A stretch of 64,000 bases of DNA from an uncultured Lachnospiraceae bacterium (GTDB lineage: Bacteria > Bacillota > Clostridia > Lachnospirales > Lachnospiraceae): assembly GCA_910578645.1 (NCBI GenBank), contig CAJTQI010000008.1:62001-126000 (forward strand), given 5' to 3'. The notes under the pieces are model-generated. The model was not told the origin of the DNA. It did not search any database and worked only from the letters and a program-made list of their open reading frames with translations. Shown one piece after another: positions 16,610 through 25,489 of this stretch. The translations under genes and the position numbers were made by a program. How positions within the stretch are numbered: position 1 is the stretch's first letter; the number at the start of each line of letters is the position of its first letter.

Positions 16610-18499
16610 ATGCAACCAGATATTAAATGGCTGGACGAGCCGCAGACATTCCGGATGGGTCAGCTTCCGGCGCACAGTGACCATAGGATTTATGGGAGCG
16701 TGGAAGAGATGGAGAGACAGGAGAGTACGCTTATCCAGTCTTTAAACGGTGTATGGCAGTTTGCTTTTTCTGTGAATCCCAAGAGCCGTCCGGTTCGTTT
16801 CTATGAGGAAAACTACGGTGCGGAGGGATTCGGAGAGATACAAGTTCCTGGCCATATTCAGATGGCAGGATATGACAAGATTCAATATATTAACACGATG
16901 TACCCATGGGAGGGCAGAGTGTACCGCCGCCCGGCGTATGCCCTTGGCGAAGAGCAAAAGGAAGAAGGCTCATTTAGTGAGGCGGATTATAATCCGGTGG
17001 GTTCTTACCGGAAGGTTTTTGACCTTGATGAGGGACTTCGCGGTAAGAGAGTCTGTATTTGCTTTGAGGGTGTGGAGCAGGCCATGTATGTCTGGCTGAA
17101 CGGACAGTTTGTAGGCTATGCGGAGGACAGTTTCACACCTTCCGAATTTGACCTGACTCCCTATATTAAGGAAAAGGGTAATGTGCTTGCCGTGGAAGTG
17201 TATAAATACAGCACGGCGGCCTATCTGGAAGACCAGGATTTCTTCCGTTTTTCTGGTATTTACAGGAATGTCAGTCTGTATGCGAAACCGGGGATTCATT
17301 TGGAGGACTTATGGGTGAAGCCTTTTGTGTCGCAGGATTTGACAAAGGGAAGCCTGATGGCAGAACTTTGTCTGTCATCTACGGATGATTTGATGAAGGG
17401 AGAAGTGACGCTTACCCTGGAGGACCGGGATGGACGGATGATAGCGGAACAAACCGTGGCGGCCGCAGAACAAATCAAGGTGGATTTCGGCTCTGTAGGG
17501 CAGGTGGAACTGTGGGATAACAAGAGCCCTTATCTGTATAAGCTTACCCTCCTGCTTAAGGAAGGGGCAGGAAGAGTGGAAGAAGCTATACCCTGCCAGG
17601 TAGGTTTCCGAAGGCTTGAGATGCGTGATAAAGTGATGTACTTAAATGGCAGGAGGTTAGTGATTAACGGGGTGAACCGCCATGAGTGGAACGCCGAGGG
17701 CGGCAGGTGCATTAGCATGGAAGACATGGAATGGGATATTGCGTGCTTTAAGCGCAACCATATCAATGCAGTGCGTACGTGCCATTATCCGGACCAGATA
17801 CCGTGGTACGGGCTGTGTGACAGAAACGGTATCTATATGATGTCGGAGACGAATCTGGAAAGCCATGGCTCCTGGCAGAAAGTGTTCACGGAGCCGTCCT
17901 GGAATGTGCCGGGAAGCCTGCCCCAGTGGAAGGAAGTGGTGGTGGACAGGGCAAGGAGCAATTTCGAGACTTTTAAAAACCATCCTTCTATTCTGTTTTG
18001 GTCATTGGGGAATGAGTCCTATGTGGGCGATAATATCGAGGCCATGCAGAAACTTTTCAAAGAAAAGGATGACACGCGGATTATCCATTACGAGGGCGTG
18101 ATATATGACCGTGCCTATGAAGATACGGTATCGGAAGTGGAGAGCCGTATGTATGCGAGACCGGAAGATATCGTAGAATATCTGGAAAATGAACCGAAGA
18201 AGCCTTTTATCCTGTGTGAGTATATGCATGATATGGGCAATTCCCTGGGCGGTATGCAATCCTACATCGAACTGCTTGACCGTTTTGAGATGTATCAGGG
18301 CGGGTTTATCTGGGACTATATCGACCAGGCGATTGCCGTGGAAGATGAAATTACGGGAAAGAAAGTAATGCGCTATGGCGGGGATTTTGACGACAGGCTA
18401 TGCGATTATGAGTTCTCCGGTAATGGAATTGTGTTTGCGGACAGGACTGAGAAGCCGGCTATGCAGGAAGTGAGGTATTATTATGGATTGCATGAATAA
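16610..18499 (+). CDS. lacL: Beta-galactosidase large subunit, LacL type
   Basis: A 629-residue GH2 subunit with the sugar-binding domain, immunoglobulin-like domain and TIM barrel but without the C-terminal Bgal_small_N domain. The acid/base is Glu469 in WSLGNES and the nucleophile Glu537 in CEYMHDMGN. ATG 16610 follows AAGGAGG by seven bases; an upstream in-frame ATG at 16568 has no such site. The next gene encodes the missing domain and overlaps by 17 bp. Size, split point and overlap match the heterodimeric LacLM enzymes known from lactobacilli, so this is a natural two-gene enzyme and not a frameshifted lacZ. The product is cytoplasmic and is expected to hydrolyse lactose and related galactosides. 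Confidence 0.93.
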   Translation: MQPDIKWLDEPQTFRMGQLPAHSDHRIYGSVEEMERQESTLIQSLNGVWQFAFSVNPKSRPVRFYEENYGAEGFGEIQVPGHIQMAGYDKIQYINTMYPWEGRVYRRPAYALGEEQKEEGSFSEADYNPVGSYRKVFDLDEGLRGKRVCICFEGVEQAMYVWLNGQFVGYAEDSFTPSEFDLTPYIKEKGNVLAVEVYKYSTAAYLEDQDFFRFSGIYRNVSLYAKPGIHLEDLWVKPFVSQDLTKGSLMAELCLSSTDDLMKGEVTLTLEDRDGRMIAEQTVAAAEQIKVDFGSVGQVELWDNKSPYLYKLTLLLKEGAGRVEEAIPCQVGFRRLEMRDKVMYLNGRRLVINGVNRHEWNAEGGRCISMEDMEWDIACFKRNHINAVRTCHYPDQIPWYGLCDRNGIYMMSETNLESHGSWQKVFTEPSWNVPGSLPQWKEVVVDRARSNFETFKNHPSILFWSLGNESYVGDNIEAMQKLFKEKDDTRIIHYEGVIYDRAYEDTVSEVESRMYARPEDIVEYLENEPKKPFILCEYMHDMGNSLGGMQSYIELLDRFEMYQGGFIWDYIDQAIAVEDEITGKKVMRYGGDFDDRLCDYEFSGNGIVFADRTEKPAMQEVRYYYGLHE

Positions 18500-19451
18500 A
18501 TTACAGGTGGTGGTGGGCGATGTGTCCATCGGTATGCATGGGGAAGGGTTTTCCTATATTTTTTCAGGTATGCGGGGCGGTATGGAATCCTTGGTGTCAG
18601 GCGGAAAAGAATGGATTTACAAAAGCCCGGCGCCTACTTTCTGGCGGGCGCTTACGGACAATGACAGGGGAAATGGGTTTGCGCTAAAGAGCGGCATGTG
18701 GATTGGGGCGGACTGTTTTATCAAGTGTACGGATTATGTGGTTGAAATTGACGGCAAATCTGTAGAGGTACCTCTGCCTCCGGCGAATAATGTTTATGGT
18801 GGCGCAGTGGAAGCGCAGCAGGCGTCGGTTACTTACCGCTATGAGACAGTCACCGTGCCGCACACACAGGTCACGGTATCTTATGAAGTGTCCGTGGCCG
18901 GGAATATCCATGTGCGTGTACACTATGAAGGTAAGAAGGGATTGCCGGAGCTTCCGGTGTTCGGTATGCGTTTTATTATGCCCACCTGCGCAGACAGATA
19001 CCGTTATGAAGGATTGTCCGGCGAGACTTATCCTGACAGAATGGCGGGAGGCGTTCCGGGTGTCTATGATGTGAAGGGAATGCCGGTGACTCCGTATATT
19101 GTTCCACAGGATTGCGGAATGCACATGGGGACAAAGTGGGTGGAAGTATACCGCAGCAAAGTACTTGATAATTCCTGTAAGGATGAGAAAGAGAGCGGGC
19201 TCCGTTTCTGGGCGGAGGACGGCAAGGATATTGCCTTTGCATGTCTTCCTTACACAGCGATGGAACTTGAGAATGCTACGCACCAGGAGGAACTTCCGCC
19301 TGCAAGAAGGACGGTGCTGACCGTTCTGGGAGCAGTGCGCGGTGTGGGAGGCATCGACAGCTGGGGTGCGGATGTGGAGACGCCTTATCATATCAGTGCG
19401 GAGGAAGATATTGTGTATGACTTCTGGATTGGAGGGGCAGCCGTGCAGTGA
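18483..19451 (+). CDS. lacM: Beta-galactosidase small subunit, LacM type
   Basis: A 322-residue Bgal_small_N protein that completes the LacL enzyme. Typical stretches are YIFSGMRGGMESL near residue 24 and TFWRALTDNDRGNGF near residue 50, which in full-length LacZ follow the barrel. It begins within lacL in another frame (17 bp overlap), with a ribosome site (AGGAAGTGAGG) inside lacL about six bases before ATG 18483, supporting separate translation. ATG 18492 is a possible alternative. The small subunit supplies part of the active-site surroundings in known LacLM enzymes and is needed for activity. A non-T-tailed hairpin follows the stop codon. Confidence 0.92.
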   Translation: MDCMNKLQVVVGDVSIGMHGEGFSYIFSGMRGGMESLVSGGKEWIYKSPAPTFWRALTDNDRGNGFALKSGMWIGADCFIKCTDYVVEIDGKSVEVPLPPANNVYGGAVEAQQASVTYRYETVTVPHTQVTVSYEVSVAGNIHVRVHYEGKKGLPELPVFGMRFIMPTCADRYRYEGLSGETYPDRMAGGVPGVYDVKGMPVTPYIVPQDCGMHMGTKWVEVYRSKVLDNSCKDEKESGLRFWAEDGKDIAFACLPYTAMELENATHQEELPPARRTVLTVLGAVRGVGGIDSWGADVETPYHISAEEDIVYDFWIGGAAVQ

Positions 19452-19505
19452 CAAATTTTGTCTTGGACGGGAAGGCCGGATAATCAACAGAAGGGATGAT
19501 GGATA

Positions 19506-19537
19506 GAGACGGTGCAGCTTACAGGCTGCACCGTCTC
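19506..19537 (+). terminator. Strong hairpin at the end of the glycosidase operon
   Basis: A perfect 13 bp GC-rich stem (19506-19518 with 19525-19537) encloses a 6 nt loop. It lacks a T run, so it may act as a 3' stabiliser, or end transcription with Rho or other help. Confidence 0.55.
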
Positions 19538-19596
19538 CGTTAGGTTACGAACAAATTTTTAGAATGGCAAATTATGTAATTTTACATGACTTTGCA

Positions 19597-19625
19597 TTGA
19601 CACAAATACAATTAATGTATAGAAT
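19597..19625 (+). promoter_or_regulatory. Sigma-A promoter of the chemoreceptor gene
   Basis: A perfect TTGACA (19597-19602), a 17 bp spacer and TAGAAT (19620-19625). It is a vegetative promoter; I saw no sigma-28 (flagellar) box here. Confidence 0.65.
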
Positions 19626-19631
19626 ATAATT

Positions 19632-20041
19632 GCTCGGTTCCGAGTGGTTCTTTTTAATATTCGGGAAGAATTTCCCACCTTTATCAAAACCATTATATTT
19701 AATTTAAGAAACAGTATATAGGAAATTTAAGTCGGTCATTTTGTTTGTTAGTTTGGTTGGCTTTTTTTGGTGGTTTTTTGATGTGTTTTGTCTGATTCTG
19801 TCAAGAAAACGGTATTTGTTTCCGGCAGATACTTATTCGTAGGGTTTGCAGAATAAAATAAGAAAGAAGGGAGGATAACAGGAAAAAAGCGTCTCGTTAT
19901 GATGCTGTATTTAAGTTGTGTGGCAAAACAGGGAGGACCATAGGGACTGTTAAGCAGTACCGGAAGCAGGCTTGCGGTATAAATGTGTATTTATATGCAA
20001 TTGGATTTGTGTTGACTATTATATATACGGGGGAAAGAATC
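19632..20041 (+). other. Long untranslated leader of the chemoreceptor gene
   Basis: About 410 nt lie between the expected transcription start and the start codon at 20042. They hold T-rich stretches (19740-19800), a strong but unused ribosome-site-like GAAGGGAGG near 19865 and a possible 14-codon frame near 19899. I looked for the cyclic-di-GMP-I riboswitch core often found before Clostridia chemoreceptors and did not recognise it. The leader may be regulatory, but no known class can be assigned. Confidence 0.35.
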
Positions 20042-21832
20042 ATGGGTAAAAACAAAGAAACAGCGGGCAATGAGGCAGAGGGAACCGGGCATCATAGGGC
20101 GGCTCCGGGTGGAGCGCAGATATCCCTCTTCTGGTCAATCCGTACCAGGATTATACTTCTGGGTATGGCAGCGATTATGATTGTGGGAATGACACAGATT
20201 GTTATCTTCGGTTCTATGTCCAGAGACCAGTTTAAGGATACGGTAATCTGCTATATGGATGACCTTGCGAAGTCTTACGGAAAGACAATGAATATACGTG
20301 TAGCCGACCTTAAAAAAGAGGGGAAAGAACCTGATGTTGCATTTTGGGAAGAAATGGTGGGCGGCGTAAACATTATGGGTTTGGATGGTTCTTATGCGTA
20401 TATTGTAGACGGCGGTGGAACCATGTGTTATCATCCCACAGCCAGCAAGATTGGCAGTCCTGTGGAGAATCAGGCGGTAAGCGCTGCTGTGGCAAAGATA
20501 CGGGTAGGAAATATTCCCCAGGGGACAGAATTTATCCAGTATGAGTATAACGGTGAAAGAAAATATGCGTCTTACAGTGTTACGGATGACGGCTCATACA
20601 TATTTGTTATAACGGCCGACGAGGATGCGGCTATGCGCTCAACAGGCGGAGAGGTGAAATCCTCGGATGAAATTGTCCTGATTTCTATTTTCTGGGGCTG
20701 CATTACGATGTTTATTTGTATGGTTGCTGTTTTTCTTATCTGTGGCATTATTGTGAAGCCTCTTAGACAGATTTCGGAGATTGCAATGAAATTTGCGGGA
20801 CTGGATTTCAGAGATGATGCAAGGCAGATAAAATTGAGCGGAAGAAAAGATGAAATCGGCTCCATAAGCCGGGCGGTAGATACGCTTCGGGAGCATCTGA
20901 GTGGTGTCATCGGCAAAATTGAGGAACACAGCGCTACCGTTATGGATACTTCTCACACACTAAACAGTGATACGGATTTGGTCTTCGGTGCAGTGCGGCA
21001 GGTAGAGCAGGCTGTGCAGGATATGGCAAGGGGCGCTACGGCTCAGGCCGAGGAAACCCAGAAGGCGACGGAGGACATTGTCCTGATGGGAAGCATGATT
21101 GAAGAAAACAGCATGGAAATGGAAGACCTGCACAAGACGGCGGAAGGCATGTATGCTTCCAGCGAGGAGGCTGCAAAAATCCTTGATGCTATGAGTGAAG
21201 TGAACCGGAAAGCACAAAAAGCGATAGAACTGATTTATGAACAGACAAATACCACCAACGAATCTGCAATCAAGATTAAAGATGCGACGGCGCTAATCAC
21301 ATCAATTGCAGAGCAGACGAACCTGCTGTCTTTAAATGCGGCGATTGAGGCGGCAAGAGCGGGAGAACAGGGACGCGGTTTCGCAGTTGTGGCAGAACAG
21401 ATTCAGAAGCTTGCGGAGGAGTCTAACGAATCTGCAAAAGAAATTGGCCAGGTTATTGCCCTGCTTATGGAGGATTCGGAGAAAGCTGTCCGGACCATGG
21501 ATGAGGTTAAACAGGTTATGGAAGACCAAAATGAGAATGTGGTGCAGACAAAAGACCAGTTCATGGAAATGCATGGCGGCATTGCGAGGACGATAGATGA
21601 GATACGTAACATTGCCGAGAAAATGGAACAGATTGATAATACCAGAGTAAATGTGGTTGATATCGTACAAAACCTGACATCTCTTGCAGAGGAAAATGCG
21701 GCAGGGACCGAAGAGACGTCTGCTTCCGTGACAGAAGTGGGGGAGCATATGTCCCGGATTGCTCAGAAGTCAGGAGAGTTAAAGACGATAGCAGACGGCT
21801 TGCAGGACGAGATGAATGTATTCCGGCTGTAG
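20042..21832 (+). CDS. Methyl-accepting chemotaxis protein with a Cache-type sensor
   Basis: A 596-residue transmembrane chemoreceptor. After about 35 charged residues come a first membrane helix (IILLGMAAIMIVGMTQIVIF), an outer domain of about 180 residues with the Cache-like core GLDGSYAYIVDGGGTMCYHP, a second helix (near VLISIFWGCITMFICMVAVF), a HAMP domain starting VKPLRQISEIA and the long coiled-coil signalling domain. The hairpin tip that binds CheA/CheW is seen as EQTNLLSLNAAIEAARAGEQGRGFAVVAEQI in two parts. ATG 20042 follows GGGGGAAAG; an earlier in-frame start at 19916 gives an unlikely extra helix. It implies a motile cell. Its place next to the sugar-utilisation genes hints that it senses a related ligand, but it has its own promoter. 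Confidence 0.92.
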   Translation: MGKNKETAGNEAEGTGHHRAAPGGAQISLFWSIRTRIILLGMAAIMIVGMTQIVIFGSMSRDQFKDTVICYMDDLAKSYGKTMNIRVADLKKEGKEPDVAFWEEMVGGVNIMGLDGSYAYIVDGGGTMCYHPTASKIGSPVENQAVSAAVAKIRVGNIPQGTEFIQYEYNGERKYASYSVTDDGSYIFVITADEDAAMRSTGGEVKSSDEIVLISIFWGCITMFICMVAVFLICGIIVKPLRQISEIAMKFAGLDFRDDARQIKLSGRKDEIGSISRAVDTLREHLSGVIGKIEEHSATVMDTSHTLNSDTDLVFGAVRQVEQAVQDMARGATAQAEETQKATEDIVLMGSMIEENSMEMEDLHKTAEGMYASSEEAAKILDAMSEVNRKAQKAIELIYEQTNTTNESAIKIKDATALITSIAEQTNLLSLNAAIEAARAGEQGRGFAVVAEQIQKLAEESNESAKEIGQVIALLMEDSEKAVRTMDEVKQVMEDQNENVVQTKDQFMEMHGGIARTIDEIRNIAEKMEQIDNTRVNVVDIVQNLTSLAEENAAGTEETSASVTEVGEHMSRIAQKSGELKTIADGLQDEMNVFRL

Positions 21833-21883
21833 AGGGGACAGATGAAGGTTTAAGAAATTTAGTTAATAATACGGATAGTATGG

Positions 21884-21917
21884 CGGGACTGCTGCAAGTT
21901 TGCGGCGGTCCCGTTTT
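21884..21917 (+). terminator. Terminator of the chemoreceptor gene
   Basis: CGGGAC (21884-21889) pairs with GTCCCG (21908-21913), with further GC pairs inside, followed by TTTT. It marks the boundary to the glycan locus. Confidence 0.65.
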
Positions 21918-21991
21918 GGCTATTGATTAGTGTCTGTCATTGTAGCCTATTATTGTAGAAAGTGTTGTTTCTTTTATTTTTAACTTAAATA

Positions 21992-22000
21992 TGATATACT
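21992..22000 (+). promoter_or_regulatory. Extended -10 promoter at the head of the glycan locus
   Basis: TGATATACT is a good extended -10; the -35 region (TTTTAT around 21972) is poor. Similar TGNTATACT boxes stand at 902-910, 36340-36348 and 42953-42961. Confidence 0.5.
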
Positions 22001-22097
22001 AAAATTTAAAGCAATTGAGTAAGCGATTCCTATCTACAATGATATGAACGTTTGGATAAAAAGCGTTAGCCATACGGAAAACGGAGGCCGTCTCAAT

Positions 22098-23126
22098 ATG
22101 AATTTAAGCATTATCGTGCCAGTTTATAACATGGCGTCAGACAACAAATTGACATACTGTATGGACTCTCTTATAGCCCAGACGGTAGAAGACTATGAGA
22201 TTATCGCGGTGGACGACTGCTCTACGGATAATTCTTATGATATTCTGCTGGATTATGAGAGGCGTTTTCCTGACAAATTCCATGCTGTGCATTCGGAGGT
22301 GAACAGGCATCAGGGCGGGGCTAAGAATATAGGGCTCCGGATGGCTAAGGGAGAGTGGATTGGATTTATAGACAGCGATGATTGGATTGTGCCTGACATG
22401 TATAAAAGGCTGATTGAACGGGCAAAAGCGACGGGGGCTGACCTGGTGGGCTGCGATTATTGTCTGACAGAAGAACATTCCATGAAGGTTGGGCAGGTTG
22501 TGCCGAACAATAAGAAAGAGCAGAGCGGGGTTTTGGATGCGGAGAAGAGACGCAGTCTGATTCTGGATGGCGGTAGTCTGGTGGTGAAAATTTTTAGGCG
22601 CTCTATGATTGTGGAGAATGGCCTGTGGTTTCCGGAGGATATTTTTTATGAGGATAATGCGTTAGGCAATTCTTATTTGATACTGGCGAAACATTTTGAA
22701 TATATCGAAGAACCATTGTATTATTATTACCAACACGATACATCTACTGTGCATACAATTTCACCTAAACGTTGCGAGGACCGTATGGATGCGGGGAGAT
22801 TGATGCTTATGGAAGCGCGCAGGCATGGATATTATAATGAATTTAAGCCTGAACTGGAATACAGTTTTACGCTTTTGTTTTATATCAATACACTATTTAC
22901 TTACATGGCGGGTGTGGATAGGACGAAATATAGTTTCGTTAAGAAGATGGGACGGGAAATGAAGAGCACTTTTCCTGATTTTGAGAATAATCCCTATTAT
23001 CAGGAGCGGACGCATGAGGAGGAAAAGAAGCTAATTCGTATGCAGCAGAGTTCCACGCTTCTTTTTATGCTGTATTATAAACTGCTGTGGGTATACAGGA
23101 ACTGGAGGAAAAAGCGGAGTGGGTGA
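22098..23126 (+). CDS. Glycosyltransferase family 2
   Basis: A 342-residue GT-A enzyme. The N-terminal half is a standard GT2 domain: LSIIVPVYN at the start, VDDCSTDNS around residue 38 and the metal/nucleotide-binding DSDD at 92-95, followed by a helical C-terminal part with no membrane segment. I start at ATG 22098 after GGAGG (22083-22087); a longer form from 22044 has no such site. It is the first gene of the large plus-strand glycan locus and overlaps the next gene by eight bases, so it is coupled to Pse-related genes. The sugar donor and acceptor cannot be read from the sequence. Confidence 0.87.
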   Translation: MNLSIIVPVYNMASDNKLTYCMDSLIAQTVEDYEIIAVDDCSTDNSYDILLDYERRFPDKFHAVHSEVNRHQGGAKNIGLRMAKGEWIGFIDSDDWIVPDMYKRLIERAKATGADLVGCDYCLTEEHSMKVGQVVPNNKKEQSGVLDAEKRRSLILDGGSLVVKIFRRSMIVENGLWFPEDIFYEDNALGNSYLILAKHFEYIEEPLYYYYQHDTSTVHTISPKRCEDRMDAGRLMLMEARRHGYYNEFKPELEYSFTLLFYINTLFTYMAGVDRTKYSFVKKMGREMKSTFPDFENNPYYQERTHEEEKKLIRMQQSSTLLFMLYYKLLWVYRNWRKKRSG

Positions 23127-25452
23127 TTCGGCAAAGGACACGGGCAGGTATGTGGAAATTGGCAGTATCTATGAAATGAATCCTGGTCTTTTTGACAGTC
23201 AGGATGTAGGAAGAAACACATCTTTTATTTTGAAGGAGACAGGGAAATACCACAAGGCAAATATCTTATATACACAGTCCGGCCGGGAGGCGATTGGGCT
23301 TGCATTGAAGTGTTTTGCATATAATCATCCGGAGACTCCTAAACGGTGCCTGCTTCCGGCCTATATGTGTGATACGGTATTTTTCCCCTTTGAGCGGGCA
23401 GGATGGGAGATGCATTTTTACCATCTTGACAGGCGGATGCGGGCAGATACCGATGGACTGAATAGGTTGATTGAACAAATCAGGCCGGGCATGATTTTCA
23501 TTCATCCATACTATGGAGTGGATACGTGGGAATCAATACGGCCTTTTTTGCCTGTTTGGCGAAACCAGGGGATTTATATTATGGAGGATGTGTCTCAATC
23601 CTATTATTTAGAAAATGTGGGGGTGGAGGCGGATTACTGCGTGGGAAGCCTGCGTAAATGGTATGCGGTGACGGATGGAGGCTTTCTTGCTTGTAACGAG
23701 ACGATTCCAGGAGAGGGGATTGTACCGAATAAGGAGTTTGTGGAGAAAAGACGGGAACTTTTGACTGAGAAATGGATATATCTCCATGAAAAGAGGGGGA
23801 CACAGGAAGGGCGGACATTAAAAGAAGATTATCTGAAAAAAAACAGAGAGATGGAGGACTGGCTGGACGCCTATGCAGGAATCAGTGCAATGTCAACAGA
23901 AACTTCCGCAATACTGTCCGGTGTGGACGAGGAGATGTGTAAAAGAAGGAGAGAGGATAACTGTGGATACCTGCACAGACATTTACGAAACATGGCGCAG
24001 ATTGTCCCGGTATTCGGAGAAGGATACGAGAAAGCGGCGCCCCTCTATTATCCTGTTTACGCCAAGGACAGAGACGGACTCCAATATTTTTTGAAGCAGC
24101 ATGATATCTATGCGCCCACACTCTGGCTTGTCGGAGAGGAAAATAAAGATTGCCTGTCGGTGGAGGAAGGGTATATTTACAGACATATCCTTGCCCTTCC
24201 GATAGACCAAAGGTATGGAGCCAAGGAGATGCAGCGCATTGTGGAGGTGTTAGGGCAGTATGAGCGGGACGGTGTTTTCCGGACGCAGGAGTACCGGGAG
24301 GAAGCAGGCGGATTTATGCACAAGACTGGCCCTACGGACAGACAGGTGACAGGCATCCGGGTGGATGCCAATGAAACTGTCGCCACGGGACATGTCATGC
24401 GGTGTATTACGATAGCGAAACAACTTATGCTGTTAGGACAGAGGGTTCTTTTCTTTACGGCGGATGAGTATGCGGCAGAGATGCTCGAACAGGCGGGAAT
24501 GGAGTACATATGTCTGCATACGGAATGGAACCGTATGGAAGAAGAGGTAGATTTGCTTTGCAGGAAGTTACGGGAGACAGGCTGTGGCAGGCTGCTTGTG
24601 GATTCTTACCAGGCCACGGCAAAATATTTTGAAGCGTTGCACAATACATGCAAGATAATCTATATAGATGATTGCTTTGAAGAAATTTATCCGGTGGATA
24701 TGGTGATTAATTATAATGCCTACCATGTGCTGTTTCCTTATGAGGAGGCATATGAGGGGAAGTCCAGGCTTTTGCTTGGGACGGCTTATGTGCCGCTGCG
24801 GGAAGAATTTGGAGACAATAGCGGGAAGTACGGGTGTGCTTTTTATCATAAGCAATTGTCCGGGACAGAGCCAGGCTGTGAAAAGGCGGCCGAAGATAAA
24901 TGGGATAAGCCGGAGGACGTGGGTAAGCGCCAGGTGCTTCTAAGTTCCGGCGGCGGCGATTTGTGTGATGCGCTTCCTGGAATCCTTTTGGCGGCCGTGA
25001 AGGACGATATGCTTCGGCATGTGGTATTCCATACGGTGGTCGGGGGATTCAACCGGAATGTGGAAGAACTAAAGCGTATCGCGGAAAAATATCCGAATAT
25101 CAGGCTGCACTGTCAGGTGGAGCATATGGCGAAGCTGATGGGAGAATGTACAGCCGCCGTGTCCGCCGCGGGGACAATGCTGTTTGAACTAAGCGCCATG
25201 CAGGTGCCGACGGTTTTCTTTGTCAGTGCAGACAACCAAAAGTATGACAGTGAATTTTTTGCGGCGGAGGAGAGAATGCTTTTTGCCGGGGATATACGTG
25301 AAAATAGAGAAGCATGCCTGGAGACGGTATGCAGTCAGCTAAAAGAGATTTTGGAAGATAGGGCTATGCGGCGGAGGATGAAGCGGAAACTGTATGAGGT
25401 GACTGACGGAAAAGGCGCCCGGCGGATTGCGGAGGCGATAGTGGGGATGTGA
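23119..25452 (+). CDS. pseG: Fusion: DegT-like PLP aminotransferase domain + PseG hydrolase
   Basis: A 777-residue two-domain protein. Residues 1 to about 390 look like a divergent DegT/DnrJ/EryC1 aminotransferase, with YTQSGREAIGLAL near 51, IMEDVSQSYYL near 154 (Asp157 would hold the PLP nitrogen) and SLRK with the probable Schiff-base Lys180. Residues from about 410 are PseG, the UDP-2,4-diacetamido-2,4,6-trideoxy-altrose hydrolase of Pse synthesis: RVDANETVATGHVMRC with the catalytic-type His425, the glycine-rich SSGGGD segment, and SAAGTMLFELSAMQVPTVFF near the UDP site. The GTG start at 23119 lies ten bases after GGAGG and overlaps the preceding stop. PseC is encoded separately at 2289, so the aminotransferase half must do something else or only help structurally. 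A GT-B fold for the PseG half is known for the family. Confidence 0.82.
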   Translation: MGDSAKDTGRYVEIGSIYEMNPGLFDSQDVGRNTSFILKETGKYHKANILYTQSGREAIGLALKCFAYNHPETPKRCLLPAYMCDTVFFPFERAGWEMHFYHLDRRMRADTDGLNRLIEQIRPGMIFIHPYYGVDTWESIRPFLPVWRNQGIYIMEDVSQSYYLENVGVEADYCVGSLRKWYAVTDGGFLACNETIPGEGIVPNKEFVEKRRELLTEKWIYLHEKRGTQEGRTLKEDYLKKNREMEDWLDAYAGISAMSTETSAILSGVDEEMCKRRREDNCGYLHRHLRNMAQIVPVFGEGYEKAAPLYYPVYAKDRDGLQYFLKQHDIYAPTLWLVGEENKDCLSVEEGYIYRHILALPIDQRYGAKEMQRIVEVLGQYERDGVFRTQEYREEAGGFMHKTGPTDRQVTGIRVDANETVATGHVMRCITIAKQLMLLGQRVLFFTADEYAAEMLEQAGMEYICLHTEWNRMEEEVDLLCRKLRETGCGRLLVDSYQATAKYFEALHNTCKIIYIDDCFEEIYPVDMVINYNAYHVLFPYEEAYEGKSRLLLGTAYVPLREEFGDNSGKYGCAFYHKQLSGTEPGCEKAAEDKWDKPEDVGKRQVLLSSGGGDLCDALPGILLAAVKDDMLRHVVFHTVVGGFNRNVEELKRIAEKYPNIRLHCQVEHMAKLMGECTAAVSAAGTMLFELSAMQVPTVFFVSADNQKYDSEFFAAEERMLFAGDIRENREACLETVCSQLKEILEDRAMRRRMKRKLYEVTDGKGARRIAEAIVGM

Positions 25453-25489
25453 GTTACAGAACAGATTAGGATATTTTGGAGGGAAACAT

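Noticed and set aside
16610..19451. LacZ broken by a frameshift
   Set aside because: The split point, the 17 bp overlap, subunit lengths and a ribosome site for the second frame match natural LacL/LacM genes.
19895..19945. 14-codon leader peptide starting near 19899
   Set aside because: The good ribosome-like site is too far upstream (over 20 bases) and the peptide has no regulatory codon run.
19632..20041. Cyclic-di-GMP-I riboswitch before the chemoreceptor
   Set aside because: The conserved core sequences expected of that class were not found on reading; another class cannot be excluded.
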